Assembly (NCBI GenBank): GCA_029858565.1
Contig: JAOUEV010000014.1
Coordinates: forward strand, 1-60,283
Reading direction: 5' to 3'
DNA: 60,283 bases
From: Nitrospirota bacterium
Lineage (GTDB): Bacteria; Nitrospirota; UBA9217
A program made the position numbers and the translations under genes. The notes beneath the pieces were generated by a model. It was not told the DNA's origin. It saw nothing but the letters and a program-made list of their open reading frames with translations, and did not search any database. Below are positions 19,298-26,696 of this stretch, piece by piece (positions within the stretch are counted from its first letter, which is position 1; the number at the start of each line of letters is the position of its first letter).

Positions 19298-19337
19298 TGT
19301 ACCGGATATGAAACTTGAAATGAACGGCTGCTGAATC

Positions 19338-20915
19338 ATGGATAAGATCAGACTTAAAAACCTTGTCATGAACGCACTGGGAAGCGACGCCTCCGAGGAT
19401 GACAGCCTTGCGCCGTCAACGGTCATGTCACTTGTCGTTCCCCGGAGCCGTTTCGCTGAGACCGCGCGCATCCTCAAGAAGGAATACGCTCTGCTTGCAG
19501 CGGAATGGGCGTCTGACGAGACCGGGCTGGGCAGGGGATACGGCGTATACGCCTGCTTTCGTCGGGAGAAAGAGTATCTCGTAGTGAAGATGGAAGTGCC
19601 CACGGACGATCCTGTGTTTCCCAGTCTGGTGAAGAAGTATCCCGCGGCATTTCGGTTCGAACGGCAGATCCAGAGCCTTATGGGACTTATGCCAGCCGGC
19701 AATCCGGACAATCGACCCTGGATCAAGCATGAAGATTGGCCGGCAGATGCCTGGCCCCTCAGAAAGACCTTTGACGGAGCGAAAAAGCTGCCCCGTGTAG
19801 CAGGGGAGTATCGCTGGATACGGGCAGAGGGCGAGGGGATCTACGAGATCCCGGTGGGGCCGGTGCATGCGGGCATTATCGAACCGGGGCATTTTCGATT
19901 CCAGGCCATGGGCGAGGATATCATCAATCTGGAAGCGCGGTTGGGCTATGTCCATAAGGGGATCGAGAAGCGCTTCGAGACCCTCTCCTGGGTTGATGCT
20001 TCCCGTCTCGCGGCGCGCGTGTCCGGTGATACGACGGTCGCACATTCGCTGGGCTACGCGCGGGCCGTGGAAGCTCTCGCGGGCTGTATACCCCCGGACC
20101 GGGCGCATTGGCTCCGTGCGCTTTTCCTGGAACGGGAGCGCATCGCGAACCATCTCGGTGATCTGGGCGCGATATGCAATGATGTTGCATTTGCGTTCCT
20201 CTTCTATCAATTCCATAGACTCAAGGAAATCGTGCTTCGCACCAACATGAATCTTTTTGGCCATCGTTTCCTGATGGACCGAATTGTTCCGGGCGGGGTG
20301 ATCGCGGATATCGATCCCGATAAAGCGCAGACCATAATGGAGGAACTGGCGCTGATCGAAAAGGATTTTGAACGCCTTGTGGCGGTCTATGACGATAATT
20401 CATCGCTCGAGGACCGGGTGCGGGATACCGGTGTCCTGCGCTCCGAGGTTGCGCGGGACCTTTGTGTTGTCGGCATTGTTGCGAGGGCCAGCGGATTGAA
20501 CCTCGATTGCCGCATCCATCATCCTTTTCCGCCTTATGACAGGATAGAAGTGAATGTACCGGTGCTTGTTTCCGGCGACGCTCATGCGCGCGCCTGGGTC
20601 AGGGTGGAAGAGGTCCGGGAATCGATCAGGATCATCCGTGAGCTGCTCAGGTCCATGCCTACAGGAAGACTGACAACGCCGATGGACCGTATCATTGCGA
20701 ACAGATCGGGTTTCTCCGCCGTGGAAGGATGGAGAGGCGAGATCATTTACTGGGTCCAGTCCGGCCAGAACGGCGGCATCAACCGCTGCATGGTGCGTGA
20801 TCCCTCAAGCGTTAATTGGCTGGGATTGGAGCAATGCATCCACGGGAATATCGTTCCTGATTTCCCGCTGTGCAACAAGAGCTTTAATCAGTCCTACTCA
20901 GGAAACGATTTATGA
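19338..20915 (+). CDS. Ehr complex B, NuoCD/HyfG-like large subunit lacking Ni-Fe ligands
   Basis: A 525-residue large subunit with an N-terminal NuoC-like domain, more diverged than in cluster A (FRFERQIQSLMGLMPAGNPD), and a NuoD-like domain beginning at IPVGPVHAGIIEPGHFRF. The first metal-ligand motif reads RVSGDT (Ser229, Thr232) and the terminal one NQSYSG (Ser519, Gly522), so all four Ni-Fe cysteines are absent. The protein ends SGNDL with no cleavable extension. The Tyr of LGYVHKGIEKRFE, equivalent to a quinone-site Tyr in complex I, is present, but hydrogenases share that region too. The small-subunit gene overlaps its 3' end by four bases. Confidence 0.93.
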   Translation: MDKIRLKNLVMNALGSDASEDDSLAPSTVMSLVVPRSRFAETARILKKEYALLAAEWASDETGLGRGYGVYACFRREKEYLVVKMEVPTDDPVFPSLVKKYPAAFRFERQIQSLMGLMPAGNPDNRPWIKHEDWPADAWPLRKTFDGAKKLPRVAGEYRWIRAEGEGIYEIPVGPVHAGIIEPGHFRFQAMGEDIINLEARLGYVHKGIEKRFETLSWVDASRLAARVSGDTTVAHSLGYARAVEALAGCIPPDRAHWLRALFLERERIANHLGDLGAICNDVAFAFLFYQFHRLKEIVLRTNMNLFGHRFLMDRIVPGGVIADIDPDKAQTIMEELALIEKDFERLVAVYDDNSSLEDRVRDTGVLRSEVARDLCVVGIVARASGLNLDCRIHHPFPPYDRIEVNVPVLVSGDAHARAWVRVEEVRESIRIIRELLRSMPTGRLTTPMDRIIANRSGFSAVEGWRGEIIYWVQSGQNGGINRCMVRDPSSVNWLGLEQCIHGNIVPDFPLCNKSFNQSYSGNDL

Positions 20916-21421
20916 TCAGGATACTTAAACAAATATTCAGAACCGGCATCAAAACTGAAACAATTCCGCCGGTCCTGGACCCGGAGATCGCAAAGATCGG
21001 CGTCAAGCTCGAAGCGGTCATCAAAAAACGCTTCCGGGGCAGCCTGGCGATCCGCCAGATCGATGCGGGATCCTGCAATGGCTGTGAACTTGAGATACAT
21101 GCCGTGAACAATGTGTTTTACAATTGTGAACGATTCGGCATCCATTTTACCGCATCGCCTCGGTTCGCTGACCTCCTGCTGGTGACCGGTCCGGTCTCCC
21201 GGAACATGGAAATAGCTCTCCGGAGGACCTACGAAGCTACCCCGACTCCGAAGATCGTTGTCGCGGTGGGGGATTGCGGCTGCAATGGCGGCATTTTCGG
21301 CGAGTCTTATGCCACGGTCGGAGCTGTTGACAGCGTTATTCCCGTCGATGCCCGCATTCCAGGCTGTCCGCCGACACCAATAGCGCTTCTGCAGGGTATT
21401 CTCAAGGCCTTGGCCGATTAA
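20912..21421 (+). CDS. Ehr complex B, NuoB/HyfI-like small subunit
   Basis: A 169-residue iron-sulfur subunit. Proximal cluster ligands are GSCNGCELE (Cys55, Cys58), VGDCGCNGG (Cys122, Cys124) and IPGCPPTP (Cys152). Compared with cluster A the middle motif is shifted: CGDCA there, VGDCGC here. The ATG overlaps the stop of the large subunit as ATGA, a sign of coupled translation. It closes cluster B. No hydrogenase maturation gene, ferredoxin or dehydrogenase follows. Confidence 0.92.
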   Translation: MIRILKQIFRTGIKTETIPPVLDPEIAKIGVKLEAVIKKRFRGSLAIRQIDAGSCNGCELEIHAVNNVFYNCERFGIHFTASPRFADLLLVTGPVSRNMEIALRRTYEATPTPKIVVAVGDCGCNGGIFGESYATVGAVDSVIPVDARIPGCPPTPIALLQGILKALAD

Positions 21422-21480
21422 TGGCTCACAGTGAATGCGGCACCTGATCGTCTGATCACCCCGGTCTTTTCATTTTCCTT

Positions 21481-21509
21481 TTGCTCCTCAGCAGACCTCG
21501 ATTTATAAT
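21481..21509 (+). promoter_or_regulatory. Probable sigma-70 promoter of the NlpC/P60 gene
   Basis: TTGCTC at 21481-21486 and a perfect TATAAT at 21504-21509 are separated by 17 bases. Transcription would start near 21516, about 47 bases before the NlpC/P60 start codon. Confidence 0.6.
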
Positions 21510-21562
21510 GGGACCGTGCCTCAGAAATACAGCTCCGCTTGCCAACGAGGAGTAGCCGATCC

Positions 21563-23017
21563 ATGATCCGTTCTTCTTTCACGCTCATCCGGGCAGCTGT
21601 TGTTCTTTCCTTGACAGCGCTGTTTGTCATCGGCACCGCTTTTTCAGCGCCTGTTGTTGATCCTGCTCTGGAAAAGGACATCCTCGATCTATTGGACCGG
21701 GAATGCCTGAGCCTGAACAAGGAAAAGCTCTACGCACTTCTTGCGCAGGATGCCGCGGTATCGTCTTCCTCCACCGATGCCGCTGTCCTTCTTAAGATCA
21801 TGGAGGGCGTGATCAAAAGGACGGATTTCGACGGCATCGCCGAGGGAAAAACCGTTGAGATCATCGGTCTGGTCTACGGAGCCCATAAAAAAGGCGCGCC
21901 CCTTGAGCAGCTTGACGAGATCTTTGATGTTGCGTACGTGAACACCGTCTCGATCGACCAGCTCTATGCAGCTGCGCAGGCTCTCAAAGAGTTCGGCATG
22001 TCCGAGGTTCCCCAGGATATCTATGAGGAGTTCGTGTATCATTCGATCGAGAACGGATGGGACCCCCGGGTGACGCCGGTCCTTGCGCGCGGGCTCATCT
22101 ACGGCGTTGATCGGGGATTGTCGCCCGACAAAGTCGCCTTGATAATCATGCTCGATGTCAAGAACGGCGAATTGAACAGCAAGAAGCCTGACCAGTTGGT
22201 CATGGATGCAATCAAGCTCGTGCGGGAAAAGGAGCCAGCCAGGTGGAGGTCTCCGGATCAGGGCGAGCGTGACAGGGCTGCAAGGATGGACAAAGAGCGC
22301 CTTCTGGAAAAGAAAAAAGAGGAGATCGATAACCAGCTGCAGCAGAAGGAGCGTGCCTTCACGGCCGCCACGACAAAGCTGAAAGAACTGCGCGAATATC
22401 CGGAGCAGCAGACCATTGACCAGAAGAGGATCGACCAGGATCTGGAAGCATTGATCCGGAAACTCCAGGATGAGATCAGCCAGGCCCAGAACAGACAGCG
22501 CGATATAGTGGCGGAACTGGAAACAACGAAGAAAGATGTTGAACAGCGCCAGGCTGTCAAGGACCGTGAAAAGAAGGAAAAGCGGGAGAAGGAACTGGCC
22601 AGAAAGCAGCAGGACATCCAGTCCAGGGGAAAACAGGGACGCCTGAACAAGACAGCGCTCAAAACGGAAGTCGATAAGTACCTGGGCACGCCCTATCGAT
22701 TCGGAGGAGATTCGAGGAACGGCATAGATTGCTCCGCTTTCACCCGGCGTGTCTACCGCGGCCAGGGTGTGGAGCTTCCACGGACCAGCAGGGAGCAGGC
22801 GCGGGTCGGCAATGGCGTTACGTACAGCAATGTCCGCACCGGGGACCTTATCTTCTTTGATACGTCCATAAACGGGAACATTTCCCATGTAGGCGTGCAC
22901 CTGGGGAACAATGTCTTTGCCCATGCCAGCAGCAGTAAGGGCGTGACCAGGAGTTCCCTCAAGGAAAAGTACTATGTTAAGCGCTTTGTAAAAGGCGGAA
23001 GGATCTTTGCTGATTAA
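21563..23017 (+). CDS. Secreted coiled-coil NlpC/P60 peptidoglycan hydrolase
   Basis: A 484-residue exported protein. A signal peptide (about residues 1-31, ending FSAP) is followed by a helical region of unknown type, a highly charged Lys/Glu/Gln-rich coiled coil (about 230-360), and a C-terminal NlpC/P60 domain (about 365-484). The domain has the catalytic Cys390 in GIDCSAF, His442 in NISHVGVHLG and His454 in VFAHAS. NlpC/P60 enzymes cleave peptide cross-links or stems in peptidoglycan. The ATG at 21563 was chosen because it starts the signal peptide; GAGGAG lies about ten bases upstream. Two small exported proteins follow, probably in one operon. Confidence 0.9.
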   Translation: MIRSSFTLIRAAVVLSLTALFVIGTAFSAPVVDPALEKDILDLLDRECLSLNKEKLYALLAQDAAVSSSSTDAAVLLKIMEGVIKRTDFDGIAEGKTVEIIGLVYGAHKKGAPLEQLDEIFDVAYVNTVSIDQLYAAAQALKEFGMSEVPQDIYEEFVYHSIENGWDPRVTPVLARGLIYGVDRGLSPDKVALIIMLDVKNGELNSKKPDQLVMDAIKLVREKEPARWRSPDQGERDRAARMDKERLLEKKKEEIDNQLQQKERAFTAATTKLKELREYPEQQTIDQKRIDQDLEALIRKLQDEISQAQNRQRDIVAELETTKKDVEQRQAVKDREKKEKREKELARKQQDIQSRGKQGRLNKTALKTEVDKYLGTPYRFGGDSRNGIDCSAFTRRVYRGQGVELPRTSREQARVGNGVTYSNVRTGDLIFFDTSINGNISHVGVHLGNNVFAHASSSKGVTRSSLKEKYYVKRFVKGGRIFAD

Positions 23018-23039
23018 GGATCGAACGGAGAGGTGACCC

Positions 23040-23543
23040 ATGAAAAAGACCGCCCTTGTGGCATATCTGTTTGCGACGGGACTGGTTATGTTCCTGATAG
23101 GATGCACCACGGGACAGAAGGACCGGGTGCCGAAGAACACTCTCGCGACAGCCCAGGAGACGGTAAGGGCGTTCTGCGATCTTGACGCTGACGGGGTGCG
23201 TTTGAAGAGCGAGACCTGGTCAAGGATCCTTCCGTATATCGCATGGACCGAGGAAGCGGGGTGGGACCGGACCGCGGTCATCGAAGGGTATCGGATCGTG
23301 AAATCCGACAATACTTCGGAAAAGCTTGAGCTGGTGACTGTCGAGTACCAGATCGCTGGCAATCTTTCTCAGGATTATATGCCGGCGAAGCAGATGGAGA
23401 CTGTCATATTCACGGTCCAGAAAACCGGAGACGGGTGGAAGATCAAGGACCCGGATTTCATGCCGCCCCATGTGCTCATGCAGCCTGTGATCAGACATCT
23501 TCGGGAAACCAGGCGGCTTGAGCTTGTTGATAAGATCAAATAG
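23040..23543 (+). CDS. Putative lipoprotein of unknown function
   Basis: A 167-residue protein with an N-terminal lipoprotein signal: a basic start (MKKT), a hydrophobic stretch and the lipobox LIGC, so Cys22 would be lipidated. The mature part has mixed alpha/beta character with no catalytic motif I recognise; the layout (SETWSRILPYI, followed by a strand-rich half) recalls small NTF2-like or lumazine-binding folds, but this is only an impression. It starts 22 bases after the NlpC/P60 gene with GAGAGGTGA upstream. Confidence 0.8.
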   Translation: MKKTALVAYLFATGLVMFLIGCTTGQKDRVPKNTLATAQETVRAFCDLDADGVRLKSETWSRILPYIAWTEEAGWDRTAVIEGYRIVKSDNTSEKLELVTVEYQIAGNLSQDYMPAKQMETVIFTVQKTGDGWKIKDPDFMPPHVLMQPVIRHLRETRRLELVDKIK

Positions 23544-23574
23544 CAGCAGTCTGCTCGATCCTGAAGGAGTGAAC

Positions 23575-24036
23575 ATGCGGAGATATCTCGCGTTAGGTCT
23601 CATCATCTTGTGTACCCTGATCAGTTCTACCATCGTCCACGGGGCAGGGGCTGACGACATCCTGGGTGTCTGGAACAACCAGGAAAAGACCGCCCGGATC
23701 GAGGTCATGAAATGCGGTGACGTATATTGCGGGAAGATCGTGTGGCTTGAGGAACCCAATTACCCGGAAGGCTCGACCGACGGCGTTCCCGGCACGCCGA
23801 AGCTGGATCATAAAAATCCCGTGCCGGAGAAGAGGAAAACCCCGGTCATGGGGCTCCCGATCGTGAACGATATGCGGCCTGACGGTGAAAAGACCTGGTC
23901 GGGCGGAACGGTTTACGACCCGAAGAACGGGAAGACCTACAAAGGCAAGCTGACCCTCATTGACCAAAACCGGCTGGACCTTCGAGGTTATATCGGTATT
24001 TCACTGATCGGCAGAACTGCCCATTGGACAAGATGA
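23575..24036 (+). CDS. DUF2147 family periplasmic protein
   Basis: A 153-residue exported protein. A signal peptide (residues 1-23, ending VHG) precedes the DUF2147 pattern: DILGVWNNQEKTARIEVMKC, then CGKIVWL, and the Gly- and Asp-rich C-terminal repeat GGTVYDPKNGKTYKGKLTL. The family is widespread in Gram-negative bacteria and its role is not established. AAGGAG lies six bases before the ATG, which starts 31 bases after the lipoprotein gene. It is probably the last gene of the NlpC/P60 unit. Confidence 0.87.
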   Translation: MRRYLALGLIILCTLISSTIVHGAGADDILGVWNNQEKTARIEVMKCGDVYCGKIVWLEEPNYPEGSTDGVPGTPKLDHKNPVPEKRKTPVMGLPIVNDMRPDGEKTWSGGTVYDPKNGKTYKGKLTLIDQNRLDLRGYIGISLIGRTAHWTR

Positions 24037-24138
24037 AGGATAGGCAGTGCTGCGGTCGCGAAGGTGCTTGCACGTTCCCGGGCGGTTCGATGAGATGACT
24101 GCCGCCATATTTCCCCAATAGATTTTTCCAGGCCTCTC

Positions 24139-24147
24139 TGGTATAGT
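24139..24147 (+). promoter_or_regulatory. Possible extended -10 promoter upstream of the YhcC-like gene
   Basis: TGG followed by TATAGT forms an extended -10 element 27 bases before the ATG at 24175. No clear -35 is present. The other bases between 24037 and 24174 hold no recognisable feature. Confidence 0.4.
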
Positions 24148-24174
24148 ACATTACGATTCGATCGCAGTAATACC

Positions 24175-25125
24175 ATGAAAACAGCAGCTTTACCCACAAA
24201 ACAGACAGCGCGTCGGTACAACGCCTTTGGGCAGGCGATGAAGGACATTTATGGCCTGCCGGTCTACAAGGTGAACGTTGACGCGGGATTTACCTGTCCG
24301 AACCGAGATGGTTCAGTTTCCGTGGGTGGATGCATCTACTGCAATAACGACAGTTTTCGTCCGAACGCGTGCACCAGTGCGGCGTCAGTCCGGGAACAGG
24401 TGGAAAAGGGGATTCCCTATCTTCGCAGGCGCTACGGCGCGGAAAAGTTCCTGGTCTATTTCCAGCCGTTCACGAACACCTATGCCGATGTCCGGACGCT
24501 GGAGCGGCTCTATCTTGAAGCGCTGGACCATCCCGGAGTCATAGGACTCGCTATCGGCACCCGGCCTGACTGCGTTGACGCTGATAAAATCGCGCTTCTT
24601 GAGGACCTTGCAAAGGACCGCTTCGTCCTCGTCGAATACGGATTGCAGTCGGTCTATGACCGGACCCTCGAATTCATCAACCGCGGCCATGACTACGCCT
24701 GTTTCAAGGAAGCACTGCACATGACCGTTGGCAGGGGGATCAAGGTGGGCGCCCATTTGATATTAGGTTTCCCGACAGAGACGCGGGACGAGATGCTCGC
24801 CATGGCCGACGTCCTGTCGGAACTGCCTGTCGGCTTCCTGAAGGTCCATCAGCTGCAGGTAATCAGGGAGACCGCGTTGGCGGACCTGTTTCGCGACAAA
24901 CCGTTCCCGACCTTTGGGTACGAGGAGTATATCGCAATGGTGGCCGAGTTTCTCGAACGGCTGTCTCCGGACATCGTGATCCAACGGCTCTTTGCATCGG
25001 CGCCCGAGGAGATTCTGATCGCGCCGGTATGGAACAGAACGCGCAGCCAGTTCCTGCTTGATCTGGACAGGTTCATGCAGGAGCGGGAAAGTTATCAGGG
25101 CATGCGTCGCGCGCTTCCCGGCTAG
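24175..25125 (+). CDS. Radical SAM protein, YhcC family (TIGR01212)
   Basis: A 316-residue radical SAM protein. The cluster-binding cysteines are Cys41, Cys53 and Cys56 in CPNRDGSVSVGGCIYC; the long spacing between the first two is characteristic of the YhcC/TIGR01212 group. Other hallmarks are YFQPFTNTYADVRTLE, IGTRPDCVD and VGAHLILGFPTET. The E. coli homologue's reaction is unknown. The start has no ribosome-binding site of note. The PHP and TPR genes follow on the same strand. Confidence 0.92.
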   Translation: MKTAALPTKQTARRYNAFGQAMKDIYGLPVYKVNVDAGFTCPNRDGSVSVGGCIYCNNDSFRPNACTSAASVREQVEKGIPYLRRRYGAEKFLVYFQPFTNTYADVRTLERLYLEALDHPGVIGLAIGTRPDCVDADKIALLEDLAKDRFVLVEYGLQSVYDRTLEFINRGHDYACFKEALHMTVGRGIKVGAHLILGFPTETRDEMLAMADVLSELPVGFLKVHQLQVIRETALADLFRDKPFPTFGYEEYIAMVAEFLERLSPDIVIQRLFASAPEEILIAPVWNRTRSQFLLDLDRFMQERESYQGMRRALPG

Positions 25126-25180
25126 CCGCTGCCGCGGACAAGCGGCAAGCTCGTTCTGGTAGCCATCATAAGGAGTTGAA

Positions 25181-25849
25181 ATGATAGATCTGCATACACA
25201 TTCATTGTTCAGCGACGGGGTACTGGTCCCATCCGAGCTTGTACGGCGGGCGGTGATGAAGGGATATGAAGTGATCGCAATTACGGACCACGCCGACGCC
25301 TCGAACCTGGATTTCACCATCCCCCGGGTCACGGCTGCATGCCGGGAACTTTCAAAACGATGGAAGATCAAGGCGCTGCCTGGCATCGAGATCACCCATG
25401 TACCGCCGGAGACCTTCGGAGCTCTCACGCGCAAGGCGCGGGAACTGGGAGCGGTGATCGTCGTGGCTCATGGAGAAACGCTGGTGGAGCCGGTGCATCC
25501 GGGAACGAACCGCGCGGCCATCGAGGCGGGAGTGGACATCCTGGCACATCCGGGCCTGATCACCAACGCCGAGGCCGCGCTTGCCGCGAAAAAAGGCGTG
25601 GCCCTGGAGATCACAACACGCAAAGGGCACAGTCTGTCGAACGGACATGTGGCTAAGGCGGCCCTGGCAGCAGGAGCAAGCCTGGTGGTCGACACGGATT
25701 CCCATGAACCGGGTGATCTGGTGGACAAGGCCTATGCCCTGACCGTGCTGCTGGGGGCGGGGCTCACGAAAAAGCAGTCCGAACAGGTCTTCAGGAATTC
25801 CCGGAAACTGGCTGATCAGGCGATAAAACGGTTCGCATCTTTACGATAA
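25181..25849 (+). CDS. PHP-domain metal-dependent phosphoesterase
   Basis: A 222-residue single-domain PHP protein related to histidinol-phosphatase-like phosphoesterases. Metal-binding motifs are HTHS (His5, His7) at the N-terminus, TDHAD, a His in VVAHGE, HPG in ILAHPGLI, and DTDSHEPGD near the C-terminus. The physiological substrate cannot be inferred; no other histidine-synthesis gene is near. AAGGAG lies six to seven bases before the ATG. Confidence 0.88.
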   Translation: MIDLHTHSLFSDGVLVPSELVRRAVMKGYEVIAITDHADASNLDFTIPRVTAACRELSKRWKIKALPGIEITHVPPETFGALTRKARELGAVIVVAHGETLVEPVHPGTNRAAIEAGVDILAHPGLITNAEAALAAKKGVALEITTRKGHSLSNGHVAKAALAAGASLVVDTDSHEPGDLVDKAYALTVLLGAGLTKKQSEQVFRNSRKLADQAIKRFASLR

Positions 25850-25876
25850 TATCGTTCCAAGGAGGAGTGCGGAAGC

Positions 25877-26596
25877 ATGGCAAAGATAAAGAAGAAAAGC
25901 ACGAAGACCCATTTCGATACGACCGAAGAGCTCAGGTCGATCGCCCACAATGTTTCAGATCAGTATATGGCAAGAAAAAAGCTGGTGAACACGGTGCTGC
26001 TGGCGGTCATTGCGCTTAGTGTGGTTGCGGTCATCTACGTCATGATTAACGCGAACCAGGAGAAAAGCGCCGGCATGTTGGTCGAGACAGCCTATGCTTC
26101 CTATAGCGGTTCAGCTGGTTCCGGTCCGAACTACGACAAGGCTCTCCAGGGTTTTCAGGATGTGGTAAAGCAATACGGCAGCACACTGAACGGCGCGATC
26201 GCGCAGTTCTATATCGGCAACACCATGGCACAGATGGGACGGACCGACGATGCCATGAAGGCCTATCTGGAGTGCACAAAACGATATAGCGGGAAGAAAT
26301 TCATCTCAGCCATTGCCTTTCAGCGGATGGGATACCTTTACGACAAGATCGGAAAGCAGGAGGAGGCGATCGCGGCATTCAAGCAGGCAGAGGCATTGTC
26401 CGGAGCGGGCCTGGCGACCGTTGAGCTTGCTCATCTGTACGAAATGACGGGAAAATCCAAAGAAGCCCTGGAAAAGTACAAGGAGTTGACGGATAAACTT
26501 CCCGGGACGACCTTCGCGATGTCGGCACGGTCAAAACTGCCTCCGCCCGACCTGTCGGCTGCAAAGACCGCTCCGTCGGGGACCTCGGCAAAGTGA
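25877..26596 (+). CDS. Membrane-anchored TPR protein
   Basis: A 239-residue protein with a basic cytoplasmic N-terminus, one membrane helix (about residues 36-57) and a periplasmic domain of tetratricopeptide repeats (about 65-225: DKALQGFQDVVKQYG, AIAQFYIGNTMAQMGR, AIAFQRMGYLYDKIGKQEEA, VELAHLYEMTGKSKEALEKY). The topology resembles YfgM-type chaperone partners, but equivalence is not shown. AAGGAGGAG precedes the ATG. It ends its transcription unit: a strong terminator follows at 26642. Confidence 0.85.
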   Translation: MAKIKKKSTKTHFDTTEELRSIAHNVSDQYMARKKLVNTVLLAVIALSVVAVIYVMINANQEKSAGMLVETAYASYSGSAGSGPNYDKALQGFQDVVKQYGSTLNGAIAQFYIGNTMAQMGRTDDAMKAYLECTKRYSGKKFISAIAFQRMGYLYDKIGKQEEAIAAFKQAEALSGAGLATVELAHLYEMTGKSKEALEKYKELTDKLPGTTFAMSARSKLPPPDLSAAKTAPSGTSAK

Positions 26597-26641
26597 ATCT
26601 TGCTCCCGTCTTCTCGCAATGCGGAGCAAACTTGAAATAAT

Positions 26642-26679
26642 AAAAAAGGGTCAGGAGAACATCTCCTGACCCTTTTTTG
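26642..26679. terminator. Strong bidirectional rho-independent terminator
   Basis: An 11-base-pair perfect stem (gggtcaggaga paired with tctcctgaccc) with a three-base loop is flanked by A6 on the left and T6 on the right. It lies between the convergent TPR and transglycosylase genes and can serve both. Confidence 0.95.
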
Positions 26680-26696
26680 TTCTTATATGACCGCGA

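Noticed and set aside
14054-21421. Calling cluster B respiratory complex I
   Set aside because: There are no NuoE, F, G, I, A or J genes, NuoC and NuoD are fused as in hydrogenases, and motifs match HyfG better than NuoD.
21689-23362. A 557-codon open frame on the minus strand over the NlpC/P60 gene
   Set aside because: It spans two well-supported genes on the other strand and shows no domain or ribosome-binding site.
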